From Vibrionaceae bacterium (GTDB lineage Bacteria > Pseudomonadota > Gammaproteobacteria > Enterobacterales > Vibrionaceae), in NCBI GenBank assembly GCA_018222805.1, contig JAAEZQ010000004.1, positions 98,248 through 162,247 on the forward strand: 64,000 bases of DNA. The letters are read 5' to 3'. The notes under the pieces are model-generated. The model had not been told where the DNA came from, made no database searches, and saw only the letters and a program-made list of their open reading frames with translations. This document shows, in pieces, positions 50,038 to 61,857 of this stretch. How positions within the stretch are numbered: position 1 is the first letter of the stretch; each line of letters begins with the position of its first letter. The translations under genes were made by a program, and so were the position numbers.

Positions 50038-51114
50038 ATGTCACAAGAAAATTCAAAACGCTTAAATAAGTTCATTAGCGAAACAGGCTTTTGTTCACGC
50101 CGAGAAGCCGACAGACTGATCGAACAAGGTCGTGTCACCATTAATGGTAAACAACCAGAAATGGGCACAAAAGTCTTACCAGGTGATGATGTTTGTGTCG
50201 ATGGCAAGCCTGTCGCCGCGAAAGAGAAACCTGTTTATATCGCGTTAAACAAGCCAACCGGTATTACCTGTACGACAGAAAGAGATGTACCGGGCAACAT
50301 TGTCGACTTTATTGGACATAAAAAACGTATTTTCCCTATCGGTCGTTTAGATAAACCGTCTGACGGTCTGATATTTTTGACCAACGATGGTGACATCGTT
50401 AATAAAATTCTTCGTGCTGGCAACAACCACGAAAAAGAATACGTGGTTCGCGTCGATAAACCAATTACTGGTGAGTTTCTTAAACAGATGTCGAGCGGTG
50501 TGAAAATCCTCGATACGGTGACGCTGCCATGTAAAGTGACTAAAGAAACCAAATTCTCGTTCCGTATTGTACTGACTCAGGGTCTGAACCGTCAGATACG
50601 CCGTATGTGTGAAGCTCTGGGCTACGAAGTCTATAAACTGCGTCGCGTCCGCATAATGAATATCTCATTAGATGGTATTCCGAATGGTAAATGGCGTTAC
50701 CTCACGGACGCTGAAGTAGCTGAAATCATGGCAATGTGTGATGGATCTGTCGGTACTGAAGAAGCATCTAAAGTGGATGCTAAAGGGCGTAATATTCGAA
50801 AAGCGACTGACGCTAAACTGTTTGACAGTCGTGAAGAAAACCAAGATTCAACTGCTCGTCGTAACCAAAATCAGCGTACATTCCGTGGTAAAAACGCCGA
50901 TGAGTTCCGTCATGCACCTAACTCTAAGAAAGGTCAACAAAGACGCCGTCAGGACAACGACAATCCTCGCCCAAGTAAAGAGAGCTTTGAGGCGAAAACG
51001 CAGGATTCCGCTCGTAAACCGACGAAACAAAAAGTGCGTTACGACAATCCAAACGCGGCTAAGCCATCTCAGCCAGTAAAACGTAGTAACAACACATTAA
51101 GCTTGAAAAAGTAA
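50038..51114 (+). CDS. rluF: 23S rRNA pseudouridine synthase RluF
   Basis: A 358-residue enzyme: N-terminal S4 RNA-binding domain ([20 protein letters not shown]), then a RsuA-type catalytic domain with the active Asp in [11 protein letters not shown] and [15 protein letters not shown]. coli RluF modifies U2604 of 23S rRNA. The last 110 residues or so (from about 245) form a low-complexity tail rich in Arg, Lys, Asn and Gln, absent from the catalytic core and probably RNA-binding. Terminator follows. Confidence 0.9.
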   Translation: MSQENSKRLNKFISETGFCSRREADRLIEQGRVTINGKQPEMGTKVLPGDDVCVDGKPVAAKEKPVYIALNKPTGITCTTERDVPGNIVDFIGHKKRIFPIGRLDKPSDGLIFLTNDGDIVNKILRAGNNHEKEYVVRVDKPITGEFLKQMSSGVKILDTVTLPCKVTKETKFSFRIVLTQGLNRQIRRMCEALGYEVYKLRRVRIMNISLDGIPNGKWRYLTDAEVAEIMAMCDGSVGTEEASKVDAKGRNIRKATDAKLFDSREENQDSTARRNQNQRTFRGKNADEFRHAPNSKKGQQRRRQDNDNPRPSKESFEAKTQDSARKPTKQKVRYDNPNAAKPSQPVKRSNNTLSLKK

Positions 51115-51136
51115 CTTGTCGCTGCATGAAAAGTAG

Positions 51137-51160
51137 AAAGGACGCCAATGCGTCCTTTTT
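51137..51160 (+). terminator. Terminator of rluF
   Basis: AAAGGACG / CGTCCTTT 8-bp stem with 6-base loop and Ts, 22 bases after the stop. Confidence 0.85.
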
Positions 51161-51187
51161 ATTTGTCTGCCACTCTTAGGTCACCAC

Positions 51188-51661
51188 TTATAAACACAAA
51201 GGTGCAAATTGACCACGAGTTAAGGTCAGCAAATCTTGGGGAGCAAGTTCTATTTCCAGCCCTCGCTTACCTGCACTCACACAAACGGTTTCTTGCTCTT
51301 TGGCACTTTCGTGTAAAAAAGTGGGCAGTGCTTTCTTTTGACCAAGCGGACTGATCCCCCCGACCACATAGCCCGTTGTTTTCTGCGCAATCTCAGGATC
51401 TGCCATGTCAGCCTTCTTTCCTTTTGCTGCTTTTGCTGCCAGTTTAAGATTCAATTTCTGGTCAACAGGAATGATGGCTACTGCAAGATTTTTGGGCTCG
51501 CCGTTTAAACAAAACAGCAAGGTTTTAAATACTTTTTTTGGATCTTGTCCCAATACTTCAGCAGCCTCCAACCCGTAGCTATCGGCTCTTGGATCATGTT
51601 CATACTGATGTATGGTGTGTGGCACTTTTTTCTTTTTCGCAAGATTAATGGCCGGAGTCAT
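51188..51661 (-). CDS. ybaK: Cys-tRNA(Pro) deacylase YbaK
   Basis: A 157-residue editing enzyme that hydrolyses Cys-tRNA-Pro. TPAINLAKKKKVPHTIHQY at the start, VFKTLLFCLNG, and the GGISPLGQKK motif are diagnostic. ATG at 51661 is preferred to the adjacent TTG; AAGGAG lies 8 bases before it. Convergent with rluF. Confidence 0.93.
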   Translation of the reverse strand: MTPAINLAKKKKVPHTIHQYEHDPRADSYGLEAAEVLGQDPKKVFKTLLFCLNGEPKNLAVAIIPVDQKLNLKLAAKAAKGKKADMADPEIAQKTTGYVVGGISPLGQKKALPTFLHESAKEQETVCVSAGKRGLEIELAPQDLLTLTRGQFAPLCL

Positions 51662-51683
51662 CAAGATTCTCCTTATAAAAATA

Positions 51684-51719
51684 AAAAACGCAGCTTGCGA
51701 TAAATGAAGCTGCGTTTTT
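51684..51719. terminator. Terminator of nutA
   Basis: 13-bp stem AAAAACGCAGCTT / AAGCTGCGTTTTT; works for nutA on the minus strand, 50 bases after its stop, upstream of ybaK. Confidence 0.82.
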
Positions 51720-51769
51720 AGTTAATGATATCAGCGATTTTGAGTCAATCGCTTTTTCTCTATCAAGCG

Positions 51770-53452
51770 TTATTGATAAATAACATTGTCAGTTGCGTAT
51801 TTGATTTGACCCGTAGGTGCATAACGATTGACATCAATAGGACTGTGAGACTCGAGATATTCTTTTAATACTTCAGCATCGGTAAAGCCCGTATTCACGT
51901 AGCCTGCATGAGTATCAATTTTCGGATAGCCATCACCCCCCGCTGCATTATAGCTTGGTACGGTAAAACGATAGTTGCCATCTAAGCTCAACTGTTTGTT
52001 TCCAATAAAGACATTGGTCACCTCACCATTCTCAACACTCAAGGAGATACCCGCAAACTGAGCATAGGCTCCTGAATCGACAGGCTTTGTAGCGACAACG
52101 TTCAAATAATCCAAAACCTCTTGGCCGGACATGTCTACGTAAGTCACCATATTGCCGAATGGCTGAACCGTCAGGACGTCCTTGTAGGTAATGTCCCCTT
52201 TTTCAATTGAGTCGCGAACACCACCTGAGTTCATCACCGCAAAGTCTGCTTTTGCACGCTCCATATGAGCGGTTGCAATCAGACGGCCAAGATTGGTTTG
52301 CTTAAATCGCACCACATCACGATCACCTTCCAGCTTGCCATTTGACTCTGCAATTTTTACGTTTAGCTGCCCCTGCCCTTTCTCTTGGTAAGGACGCAGG
52401 AATTCAAGCATCGATTCATCCTGAGCAATTTCATCTTCAACTAGAACACGCTCTGACTGCCCATTTACTTCCACTTTCTTCTTCAAGTTAACCGGGATAA
52501 GGTCGTAACTCACCATCGAAAGTTCGCCGTTACGAAACTCATAATCTGCGCGACCGACATACTTACCCCACTCATAGGCTTGTACGATGTAAGTTCCGTT
52601 TTGTTGGTCTGGTTGACACTCATCGCCCGGCTTGAAGTTTTTCTTCATGACGTTAGGGCCTTCCATACAAACAGGCTCTTGCGAGTGACCCCCGACAATC
52701 ATGTCCAAATCACCTTCATTTAAGTAACGTGCTAATGCCACATCACCCGGTGCGTTAATGCCACGGTTGCCATTTTCATAGTGTCCCATATGAGTGACAG
52801 CAAAAATCAAATCGGGATACTCGGTCTTTTTCAGCTCAGCGATCAGTTTTTTCGCTTCCTCTTTTGGATCACGGAAGTCTACTTGGCCTATGTATTCAGG
52901 ATTACCCAACTTCGCGGTATCTTCAGTAGTAAGACCAATAACTGCAATCTTGACGCCTTGCTTATTGAACATCGCATAAGGCTGGAACATGCGTTTACCG
53001 GTTTCTTTCGAATAAATATTGGCAGACAACATTGGGAAAGTCGCCCATTCCTGCTGCTTAAATAGAACGTCTAACGGATTATCAAACTCGTGATTACCGA
53101 GTGCCATCGCATCGTAGCCAATTTTGCTCATACCTTTAAAGTCAGGCTCAGCATCTTGTAAATCTGACTCTGGAACTCCCGTGTTGATATCTCCTCCAGA
53201 GAGAAGCAAAAGGCTTCCGCCCTCAGCTTCCACTTCTTCACGTAAATCATCAATTAGTGTTTTACGTGCTGCCATGCCGTACTCTGCGTATTTGTTCTGC
53301 CAAAAACGACCATGGTGATCGTTAGTATGCAGTACCGTTAATCGGTAAGTCGTATCGGTATTCCATTCACGGGCGGGTTGGGTTGCACATCCAGCGAGAG
53401 TTGCCAGAATGACCGCACTCAACGCGGTTCTTACCATCAGACGTTGCTTCAT
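51770..53452 (-). CDS. nutA: 5'-nucleotidase lipoprotein NutA
   Basis: A 560-residue lipoprotein (lipobox LAGC) of the UshA family. Metallophosphatase motifs: VLHTNDHHGRF at about 41-51, SGGDINTG, ALGNHEFDNP, THMGHYENG and GGHSQ; the C-terminal substrate-binding domain has MNSGGVRDSIEKGDI. It hydrolyses extracellular nucleotides at the cell surface to supply nucleosides and phosphate. Vibrio NutA has this length. Confidence 0.92.
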   Translation of the reverse strand: MKQRLMVRTALSAVILATLAGCATQPAREWNTDTTYRLTVLHTNDHHGRFWQNKYAEYGMAARKTLIDDLREEVEAEGGSLLLLSGGDINTGVPESDLQDAEPDFKGMSKIGYDAMALGNHEFDNPLDVLFKQQEWATFPMLSANIYSKETGKRMFQPYAMFNKQGVKIAVIGLTTEDTAKLGNPEYIGQVDFRDPKEEAKKLIAELKKTEYPDLIFAVTHMGHYENGNRGINAPGDVALARYLNEGDLDMIVGGHSQEPVCMEGPNVMKKNFKPGDECQPDQQNGTYIVQAYEWGKYVGRADYEFRNGELSMVSYDLIPVNLKKKVEVNGQSERVLVEDEIAQDESMLEFLRPYQEKGQGQLNVKIAESNGKLEGDRDVVRFKQTNLGRLIATAHMERAKADFAVMNSGGVRDSIEKGDITYKDVLTVQPFGNMVTYVDMSGQEVLDYLNVVATKPVDSGAYAQFAGISLSVENGEVTNVFIGNKQLSLDGNYRFTVPSYNAAGGDGYPKIDTHAGYVNTGFTDAEVLKEYLESHSPIDVNRYAPTGQIKYATDNVIYQ

Positions 53453-53636
53453 TGTTTTACCTTGTCTTATTTGAGTCCACTGCTATCGCACCTTTTTAAA
53501 CACGCTTACCAGCCACTTCGCTAAAGCACGAAACAAAATGTGGTTGTTCTAACGTATTGATTTGTTAATTATGGTCAATTGTCATATGAACTCAAACTCA
53601 ACAATGACAGTTTGAGACTTCTATTATTTCAGGCAA

Positions 53637-53667
53637 AAAAATAGCCAACTCAGAGTTGGCTATTTTT
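53637..53667 (-). terminator. Terminator of kdsA operon
   Basis: 14-bp perfect stem AAAAATAGCCAACT / AGTTGGCTATTTTT with a 3-base loop, 18 bases after the kdsA stop. Confidence 0.88.
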
Positions 53668-53684
53668 CGTCCGAAGAACACTAA

Positions 53685-54551
<867 letters not shown>

Positions 54552-54588
54552 CTATTCTCGATAAGCTTCTATCCGCTTATCGATCGCG

Positions 54589-55398
54589 TTAGTGTAACGT
54601 GATGTGCTTCTCAGTCATCACGTTTACTTGTGATTTTAGTAGCTCTGAAGCCGGATCATCAGGGCACTGGTCAATAAAGTACTGGAAATCAGACGCGGCG
54701 ACTTGATGGCAATCTAACTGCTGAAAGATAAACCCGCGATCACGTATCTCATACGGGTCATCCGGTACAAACGTGAGTGCCAGATTGGTACAGCGTAGCG
54801 CCAACGTGTAACGCTCTTCACGCAGCATGGCACTTTTGATCAGTGCTAGCCAGCGGCCAATGACCGTCGGGTTGTCCGCTTCTTCAAAGTGTTCCGGTTT
54901 AAGTTGCGCTAGTGGCCCTTCTTGACCAATCAACCAGGCCTGAAGAATTCTTTCGCCTACATATTCACCGTTAAATGGGTTGATATAATCTGGCGTCTTG
55001 TGCATCCAATCTATTTTCAGCAAGAATTGCGTTGGAAACGTAATGCCTTTTAACGGGAAACCGAGCTTGTTACCCAGATACAATAAAATCGAGCCTAAAC
55101 TGACTGGAATGCCTTTTTTACGCTCCAACACTTTATCGATAAAGCTGTTATCAGAGTTAAAATACTCTTGGTCATCGCCCTTAAAGCCCCACTCTTGGAA
55201 GAAAAGGCGTAAAAACGAATCGAAGCGCTGCTCTTCATTGGTTTCATGAACTAAAGCAACTTCCGCTTCTTGGTATAGGCGTTCCAGCTCTTGTTTTGCC
55301 CAATGTACATTGGTCTCAGGATCGACAGATTTGTTAAGCTCTAACGCCCCTTCAACCAACGCCATATTGTCAAAATCTTCGTCAAAAAACTCAACCAT
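54589..55398 (-). CDS. sirB1: SirB1-family protein
   Basis: A 269-residue protein with an N-terminal transglutaminase-like region (KKGIPVSLGSILLYLGNKLG, then ITFPTQFLLK) and a C-terminal TPR-like helical part (from about 190). The operon place between prmC and kdsA is conserved in gamma-proteobacteria. Biochemical role unknown. Confidence 0.87.
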   Translation of the reverse strand: MVEFFDEDFDNMALVEGALELNKSVDPETNVHWAKQELERLYQEAEVALVHETNEEQRFDSFLRLFFQEWGFKGDDQEYFNSDNSFIDKVLERKKGIPVSLGSILLYLGNKLGFPLKGITFPTQFLLKIDWMHKTPDYINPFNGEYVGERILQAWLIGQEGPLAQLKPEHFEEADNPTVIGRWLALIKSAMLREERYTLALRCTNLALTFVPDDPYEIRDRGFIFQQLDCHQVAASDFQYFIDQCPDDPASELLKSQVNVMTEKHITLH

Positions 55399-55403
55399 GA
55401 CTG

Positions 55404-55787
55404 TTACCCAAATAAAGTCGGACTCTTAGACACTGCAATATTAGCGGCCATCACTAACCAGCCTAATGCGCCGAAGAAACCGAAAATTTGTAGTAGTTTG
55501 TTTTTGGCTAACTTCAAAGCGAAGAAGCCCAGAGCAATGTACGCTAACACACAAGTGATCTTGTTGGTTAACCAAGGAGCTGCGTCAGTAAATGGAATGA
55601 AGCCAGTTACGAAGATCAGAGCGATACCAGATAGCAGCAGCGCAGTATCAACAATATGCGGGAACACTTTCAAAAAACGATGGTTACGTTTTGGCGAGTT
55701 CATCATCATCAACACGAAGCGAATCGACAACAATGTCGCACTGAGTGCAATGGTTAGGAGGTGAATATGTTTTAGAGCTACGTACAT
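55404..55787 (-). CDS. sirB2: SirB2-family membrane protein
   Basis: A 127-residue inner-membrane protein with about four hydrophobic helices, typical SirB2 (IHLLTIALSATLLSIRF start, FPHIVDTALLLSGIALI). Function unknown; five bases before sirB1, probably coupled. Confidence 0.88.
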   Translation of the reverse strand: MYVALKHIHLLTIALSATLLSIRFVLMMMNSPKRNHRFLKVFPHIVDTALLLSGIALIFVTGFIPFTDAAPWLTNKITCVLAYIALGFFALKLAKNKLLQIFGFFGALGWLVMAANIAVSKSPTLFG

Positions 55788-55823
55788 TTTTCTTCTCTTA
55801 GTTTAAAGTTGCTGACTTTCTCG

Positions 55824-56684
55824 TTATTGTTCAGCGGCAAAACAACCAAGGGTCACCCGATCGTTGCCAGCGTAATCTTGTTCAGTAACGACTTGTTGAT
55901 AGCCAAAGCGACACATGATGTCTCTCACCGCTTGCCCCTGATCGTAGCCGTGCTCGAACACAAGCCAACCACCCTCTTCAAGGTACTGACGAGCAGCATT
56001 AGAGATATGACGAATATCCGCCAACCCACCTTCATCAGCCACAAGTGCAGATTTGGGTTCAAAACGCACATCACCTTGAGCTAAGTGCGGATCTTTCTCA
56101 TCGATGTACGGGGGGTTAGAAACAATAAGAGCAAACTTTGTTCCCGGAACAATAGGTTCGAACCAACTTCCCTGAGTAAACGTCACATTCTTGATGTTTA
56201 GTTGCTCAGCATTGTATTCAGCCAGCTCTTTCGCTTCTTGCTTAAGATCGACCCCCATCACCTGACGATTCGGCATTTCAGAAGCCAAAGCTAAAGCGAT
56301 GGCCCCCGTTCCGGTACCTAAATCCAGGATAGAGCCACTCTGCTCAAAGGTTTTATCTAAGGCGACTTCGACCAAACGCTCGGTGTCCGGTCTTGGAATC
56401 AACGTAGAAGGGGAAACTTTCAATGGCAAAGACCAGAACTCACGCTCACCAATAATGTAAGCCACTGGCTCTCCAGCTAAACGTCTCTCAAGCAAAGCAT
56501 CAAACTGCACTTGTTGTTCGTCTTCTAATACTCGTTCAGGCCAGGTAAGTAGATAACTTCTTGGCTTGCCAAGGACATGACAAAGCAGGACTGCCGCATC
56601 GAGAGAAGGCGACTCTTTGCCGCCCTCTGTCAGTTTTGCTGTGGCACTTTTCAGTGCTTGCTCAATAGATTGAACTTGAGTCAT
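55824..56684 (-). CDS. prmC: Release-factor glutamine methyltransferase PrmC
   Basis: A 286-residue SAM enzyme that methylates the GGQ glutamine of RF1 and RF2. SAM motif ILDLGTGTGAIALAL and the active NPPY in VSNPPYIDEKDPHL are clear. Three bases after prfA, its substrate gene. Confidence 0.95.
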   Translation of the reverse strand: MTQVQSIEQALKSATAKLTEGGKESPSLDAAVLLCHVLGKPRSYLLTWPERVLEDEQQVQFDALLERRLAGEPVAYIIGEREFWSLPLKVSPSTLIPRPDTERLVEVALDKTFEQSGSILDLGTGTGAIALALASEMPNRQVMGVDLKQEAKELAEYNAEQLNIKNVTFTQGSWFEPIVPGTKFALIVSNPPYIDEKDPHLAQGDVRFEPKSALVADEGGLADIRHISNAARQYLEEGGWLVFEHGYDQGQAVRDIMCRFGYQQVVTEQDYAGNDRVTLGCFAAEQ

Positions 56685-56687
56685 CGA

Positions 56688-57776
56688 TTAAGCGTTCTCA
56701 GCTAGCGCCGCTAGTTGGTCTGCTTGGTGTTCTTGAACAACAGGGTCGATCAAGCTTTGCAGGTCACCTTCCATCACTTCATTCAAACGGTAAACCGTCA
56801 GGTTGATACGATGGTCAGAAACGCGACCTTGTGGGTAGTTGTAAGTACGGATACGGTCACTACGATCACCAGAACCTAGCAGGTTACGACGTGTATCAGA
56901 CACTTCAGCCGCGCGCTTCGCTTCTTCTGCCTGAATAATACGTGCAGCAAGTACTGCCATCGCTTTGGCTTTGTTTTTGTGCTGTGAGCGCTCGTCCTGA
57001 CACTCTACCACGGTACCCGTTGGTAAGTGCGTAATACGGATTGCAGAATCCGTGGTGTTAACGTGCTGACCACCCGCGCCTGATGCACGGAAAGTATCGA
57101 TTTTAAGATCCGCAGCCTTAATCTCTGGGATTTCAGCTTCAGGAATTTCAGCCATAACCGCGACGGTACAAGCAGAAGTATGTACACGGCCTTGAGATTC
57201 AGTAGCAGGGACACGCTGTACACGGTGGCCGCCCGACTCAAATTTCAATATGCCGTAAGCGCCATCGCCACTTACTTTGGCAATCATCTCTTTGTAACCG
57301 CCGTGCTCTGCTTCATTTGAAGACATTACTTCTATGCGCCAACCTTTCTTCTCCGCGTACTTGCTGTACATACGGAACAGATCACCCGCAAAGATACCCG
57401 CTTCATCACCACCGGCACCAGCACGAATTTCTAGGAAACAGTTGCGATCGTCGTTTGGATCTTTTGGCAGAAGAAGAATTTGCAGTTCATCAGCAAGGCG
57501 CACGATGGTTTCTTTTGCGTCTTTGATTTCTTCCTGCGCCATTTCACGCATTTCTTCGTCGTCTTCGTTTGCCATCTCTTCAGCGGCGGCAAGATCATCT
57601 TGCGCTTGTTGATAAGCTTGGAAGCACTTGGTTACTTCTTCTAGCTGAGAGTACTCTTTAGACAGAGCACGGAATTTGTCCTGATCTCCGATTACATCAG
57701 GATCACCAAGAAGATGTTGAACTTCTTCGTAACGTTCTACTAGCGTTTCTAGCTTAGTCAGAATAGAGGCTTTCAT
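56688..57776 (-). CDS. prfA: Peptide chain release factor 1
   Basis: A 362-residue RF1, reading UAG and UAA. The codon-recognition PAT is in [16 protein letters not shown] and the catalytic GGQ in [13 protein letters not shown] near 232-234. Full length, between hemA and prmC. Confidence 0.97.
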   Translation of the reverse strand: MKASILTKLETLVERYEEVQHLLGDPDVIGDQDKFRALSKEYSQLEEVTKCFQAYQQAQDDLAAAEEMANEDDEEMREMAQEEIKDAKETIVRLADELQILLLPKDPNDDRNCFLEIRAGAGGDEAGIFAGDLFRMYSKYAEKKGWRIEVMSSNEAEHGGYKEMIAKVSGDGAYGILKFESGGHRVQRVPATESQGRVHTSACTVAVMAEIPEAEIPEIKAADLKIDTFRASGAGGQHVNTTDSAIRITHLPTGTVVECQDERSQHKNKAKAMAVLAARIIQAEEAKRAAEVSDTRRNLLGSGDRSDRIRTYNYPQGRVSDHRINLTVYRLNEVMEGDLQSLIDPVVQEHQADQLAALAENA

Positions 57777-57805
57777 AGTGTCGTTTTCTTAATAAAAAGC
57801 GTGAG

Positions 57806-59062
57806 TTATAGATCATCCAAACCTAGAGTTTGACGGATAATCGTTAATTTTGCTGGTTCGCCTTGCTCCGCTGCATTTTGCAATGCACGAGTTGGAGCGT
57901 GAATCAGTTTGTTGGTGAGTTTATTACTGAGCTCGCGCAGGACTTTTTCCGGGTCTGCGCCAACTGCCAATGATTGCAGGCTTTTGCTCAATAACTCTTC
58001 ACGTATATTGTTTGCTGACTCGCGATAATCGCGAATACTATCGACCGCTTGTAGTGACCGTAACCACGTCATAAACGCAGCACTTTCCTCACTCACAATC
58101 GCTTCAGCCTGAATGGCTTCTACTTTTCGCTGCTCAATATTGCTGTCAATAATCGACTGCAGATCATCGACGGAGTACAAATAAGCGTCATTAAGCTCAC
58201 CGACTTGAGGCTCTACATCTCGTGGCACGGCAATATCAACCAGTAATATCGGTTGATGACGACGTTTTTTCAGCGCCGTTTCGACCATGCCCTTACCGAT
58301 AATAGGTAATGGGCTTGCCGTGGAGCTAATGACAATATCCGCTCTGGCAAGATGATCAGGTATTTCATTTAAGCTGATCACCTCTGCTCCAAACTGGTCC
58401 GCTAAGCCTTGTGCACGCTCTTTGGTGCGGTTAGCGACAATCATTTTAGAGCAGCCGTTAGAGGCCAAGTGCTTGGCAACCAATTCTATGGTTTCTCCCG
58501 CGCCAACTAAAAGAACCGTGGAGTCAGACAGTGATTCAAAAATATGTTTGGCCAGTGTACATGCAGCATAAGCCACCGACACTGCATTGCCACCGATATC
58601 CGTTTCTGTACGTACACGTTTCGCGACAGAAAACGTTTTTTGGAACAGCTTATCAATCGACGCATCGACCGCCTGGTGTTCACGCGAGTCAGAAAAAGAC
58701 TGCTTTACCTGCCCTAAAATCTGAGGCTCGCCCAACACTAGAGAATCGAGACCACATGATACGCGCATCAAATGCCTAATAGCAGATTGCTCTTCATGCA
58801 CGTACAGACTCGGCATCAACTCTTCTCGGCTCACGTCATGGAACTGAACAAGCCAATCGATCAGCTTGTTTCGTGCTCCTTGCTTTACATCGCAGTACAA
58901 CTCAGTTCGGTTACAGGTTGAAATAATAACACTGCCGTTTACGGCTTCGTGCTTTCTAAGTTGCTCGAGTGCCGGGCCGAGTTTATCCGGTCCAAACGCC
59001 ACCTTCTCGCGCAAGTCGACAGACGCTGTATTGTGATTGATTCCAATAGCAAGCAAGGACAT
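57806..59062 (-). CDS. hemA: Glutamyl-tRNA reductase
   Basis: A 418-residue NADPH enzyme starting tetrapyrrole synthesis by reducing Glu-tRNA to glutamate semialdehyde. The catalytic cysteine is in STCNRTELY (about 50), NADPH motif [15 protein letters not shown], and the C-terminal dimerisation helices. First gene of the operon; divergent from lolB. Confidence 0.96.
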   Translation of the reverse strand: MSLLAIGINHNTASVDLREKVAFGPDKLGPALEQLRKHEAVNGSVIISTCNRTELYCDVKQGARNKLIDWLVQFHDVSREELMPSLYVHEEQSAIRHLMRVSCGLDSLVLGEPQILGQVKQSFSDSREHQAVDASIDKLFQKTFSVAKRVRTETDIGGNAVSVAYAACTLAKHIFESLSDSTVLLVGAGETIELVAKHLASNGCSKMIVANRTKERAQGLADQFGAEVISLNEIPDHLARADIVISSTASPLPIIGKGMVETALKKRRHQPILLVDIAVPRDVEPQVGELNDAYLYSVDDLQSIIDSNIEQRKVEAIQAEAIVSEESAAFMTWLRSLQAVDSIRDYRESANNIREELLSKSLQSLAVGADPEKVLRELSNKLTNKLIHAPTRALQNAAEQGEPAKLTIIRQTLGLDDL

Positions 59063-59196
59063 CTAACGTGGTATCTCTGAGATCGATTATGAAATAGGTT
59101 CAGAATTTTACTGTAAGCACGCATTTATTGAAAGGGCAAGCCGGATTTGTTTTCCTAACTGCGACTTTTCAATGCTATAGTTGTGAGCGAATACCG

Positions 59197-59835
59197 ATGA
59201 AACTGATTAATAAGCCATCAAACATGACCTTACGCTCCTTTATTATATTTGTCTTGTCGAGTCTCCTGCTCGCTGGCTGTAGCTCTGTTCCGGAAAGTAT
59301 CACCAGCGTGGAATGGCAAACTCACGAAAAAAAACTTGAAGCCATTCATGATTTTCAAGTGACTGGCAAACTTGGCTATATTGGGCCAGACCAAAGACAA
59401 AACCTTAATTTCTTCTGGAAACACTCCACAGCACTAAGTCAGCTTCGTTTAACGACAATTCTTGGTCAAACCGCACTGAACCTAACCATCACACCGGAAG
59501 GTGCTACTGTAGAAACCTATGATGACCAAGTTCTCTCTGCACGCCATGCCAACCAACTGATATTCCAATTAACCGGATTAATGATGCCGGTAGAGCATAT
59601 GCCTGACTGGCTGCTAGGTCTACCAACCGACGCAGACACGTTCCAACTCTCCTCGGCCAATACACTGCAAGCCTTGAACAAGCAAATTGGCCTGAACGAC
59701 TGGAACATCGATTACCAACGCTACCGCGATGTACAATGGCATGAGCAAGCATTGCCGCTGCCAAACCGATTAAAGCTGACCACGTCGGACGTAAAAATAA
59801 ATCTCCTGATCACTAAATGGAACATCACCCAATGA
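59197..59835 (+). CDS. lolB: Outer-membrane lipoprotein receptor LolB
   Basis: A 212-residue lipoprotein that accepts lipoproteins from LolA. Lipobox LLAGCSS at about 26-32, then a beta-barrel-like fold with [22 protein letters not shown]. The start at 59197 is a choice; longer (59128) and shorter (59224) in-frame starts exist, none with a strong ribosome site. The stop overlaps ispE. Confidence 0.88.
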   Translation: MKLINKPSNMTLRSFIIFVLSSLLLAGCSSVPESITSVEWQTHEKKLEAIHDFQVTGKLGYIGPDQRQNLNFFWKHSTALSQLRLTTILGQTALNLTITPEGATVETYDDQVLSARHANQLIFQLTGLMMPVEHMPDWLLGLPTDADTFQLSSANTLQALNKQIGLNDWNIDYQRYRDVQWHEQALPLPNRLKLTTSDVKINLLITKWNITQ

Positions 59836-60704
59836 TCGATATTTCAACCCGCTGGCCTTCACCGGCGAAATTGAATCTCTTTCTTTATATTAATGGCCGC
59901 ACTGAAAACGGCTATCACGAGCTACAAACGCTTTTCCAATTCGTGGATCATGGTGACGAACTCACCATTCAAGCCAATAAAACAGGAGACATCACCCTCT
60001 CTCCCGAAATTGAAGGTGTCCCGCTTCAGGATAATTTGATATGGAAAGCCGCGACCGCTCTAAAAGAATATGCTCACTGTGATTTAGGCGCACACATTGA
60101 TCTTCACAAAGTCTTGCCGATGGGTGGTGGGATCGGAGGAGGATCATCAAATGCCGCAACAACTCTGGTTGCGCTTAATTACCTGTGGCAACTGAATCTC
60201 AGCGATGATGAACTTGCTCAAATTGGCCTGAAACTTGGCGCTGACGTGCCAGTTTTTGTACGTGGGTTTGCTGCATTTGCTGAAGGTGTAGGAGAAAAGC
60301 TTTCTCCCGCTTATCCGGAAGAAAAGTGGTACCTCGTCGTAAGACCTAATGTCTCGATCGCCACCGTTGACGTATTTCGTCATCCAGATTTAACACGAAA
60401 TACCGAAAAACGGGATCTAGCCACACTTTTGAACACACCAAACGTAAACGATTGCGAAAAAATTGTCCGAATGCTCTATCCGGAGGTTGATAAGCAACTT
60501 TCTTGGCTGCTACAATACGCGCCGTCAAGATTGACTGGGACAGGATCTTGCGTTTTTGCTGAATTTTCGAGCAAATCAGAAGCAGAAACTCTCCTTGCAC
60601 AACTCTCTGATGATGTCTCGGCATTTGTCGCTCAAGGGCGCAATATTTCGCCATTAAAAGAGACTTTGGCTGAATACCAATCAGCCACACACCGACCTAA
60701 TTAA
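59832..60704 (+). CDS. ispE: 4-diphosphocytidyl-2-C-methylerythritol kinase
   Basis: A 290-residue GHMP kinase of the non-mevalonate isoprenoid route. [13 protein letters not shown] at the start and the ATP loop [17 protein letters not shown] are diagnostic. The ATG overlaps the lolB stop (ATGA), so translation is coupled; a start 15 bases upstream is less likely. Confidence 0.94.
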   Translation: MIDISTRWPSPAKLNLFLYINGRTENGYHELQTLFQFVDHGDELTIQANKTGDITLSPEIEGVPLQDNLIWKAATALKEYAHCDLGAHIDLHKVLPMGGGIGGGSSNAATTLVALNYLWQLNLSDDELAQIGLKLGADVPVFVRGFAAFAEGVGEKLSPAYPEEKWYLVVRPNVSIATVDVFRHPDLTRNTEKRDLATLLNTPNVNDCEKIVRMLYPEVDKQLSWLLQYAPSRLTGTGSCVFAEFSSKSEAETLLAQLSDDVSAFVAQGRNISPLKETLAEYQSATHRPN

Positions 60705-60732
60705 AACTGGACGCAAACCCGAGGTTTCCACC

Positions 60733-61677
60733 GTGCCTGATATGAAGCTATTTGCTGGTAATGCAACACCTGAACTAGCCCAACGTATTGCTGATCGTCT
60801 TTACATCTCTCTTGGTGATGCATCTGTTTCTCGCTTTTCTGATGGCGAAGTTGCAGTTCAAATCAATGAGAATGTTCGTGGTAGCGATGTTTTCATCATT
60901 CAATCCACTTGTGCACCGACTAACGACAACCTAATGGAACTGGTTGTTATGATTGATGCAATGCGCCGTGCTTCAGCAGGCCGTATCACTGCAGTTATCC
61001 CTTACTTTGGTTACGCTCGTCAAGACCGTCGTGTACGTTCTTCTCGTGTGCCAATTACTGCAAAAGTTGTTGCTGATTTCCTATCTAACGTTGGTGTTGA
61101 CCGCGTTCTGACTATCGACCTACACGCAGAGCAGATTCAAGGCTTCTTCGATGTACCTGTAGACAACATCTTCGGTACACCAGTACTACTAGAAGACATG
61201 CAAGCTCGTGGCTTAGAAAACCCAGTAGTGGTTTCTCCTGACCTTGGTGGTGTTGTACGTGCTCGTGCAACCGCTAAAGCGTTGGGTGATATCGATATCG
61301 CTATCGTTGATAAGCGTCGTCCACGTGCAAACGTTTCTGAAGTGATGAACCTAATCGGTGATGTTGAAGGTCGCGATTGCGTGATCGTTGATGACATGAT
61401 CGACACTGGCGGCACACTATGTAAAGCAGCAGAAGCGCTAAAAGAGCGCGGTGCTAAGCGTGTATTCGCTTACGCAACACACGCTGTATTCTCAGGTAAC
61501 GCGGCACAAAACATCGGCAACTCTGTACTAGACCAAGTGATCGTAACCGATTCAATCACTATGTCTAAAGAGATGGAAGCGACAGGTAAAGTGACAACAC
61601 TAAGCCTATCTCGCATGCTGGCTGAAGCGATTCGTCGTATCAGCAACGAAGAGTCAATTTCTGCAATGTTCAACTAA
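60733..61677 (+). CDS. prs: Ribose-phosphate pyrophosphokinase
   Basis: A 314-residue PRPP synthase. It begins with GTG, as in E. coli, with GAGG 8 bases before it ([20 protein letters not shown]). [22 protein letters not shown] and the PRPP loop [13 protein letters not shown] are present. It supplies PRPP to purine, pyrimidine, His and Trp synthesis. Follows ispE by 28 bases. Confidence 0.97.
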   Translation: MPDMKLFAGNATPELAQRIADRLYISLGDASVSRFSDGEVAVQINENVRGSDVFIIQSTCAPTNDNLMELVVMIDAMRRASAGRITAVIPYFGYARQDRRVRSSRVPITAKVVADFLSNVGVDRVLTIDLHAEQIQGFFDVPVDNIFGTPVLLEDMQARGLENPVVVSPDLGGVVRARATAKALGDIDIAIVDKRRPRANVSEVMNLIGDVEGRDCVIVDDMIDTGGTLCKAAEALKERGAKRVFAYATHAVFSGNAAQNIGNSVLDQVIVTDSITMSKEMEATGKVTTLSLSRMLAEAIRRISNEESISAMFN

Positions 61678-61705
61678 TTCGGACATTTCAGTTACACTGA
61701 TTTTT

Positions 61706-61732
61706 AAAACACCCCTTTTGGGGTGTTTTTTA
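61706..61732 (+). terminator. Terminator of prs
   Basis: AAAACACCCC / GGGGTGTTTT with TTTT loop and further Ts, about 30 bases after the stop. Confidence 0.88.
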
Positions 61733-61857
61733 TTTGTGCGCAGGACACAGCCAATGGTGGCTCATTGAGGAAATGATCAATCTCAACCGAGTTCCCCCAC
61801 TGTCAGTTTTCTGTGCTATCATACTGCGCTTTTTGAGATTCCAGAGAGATCCTAACC

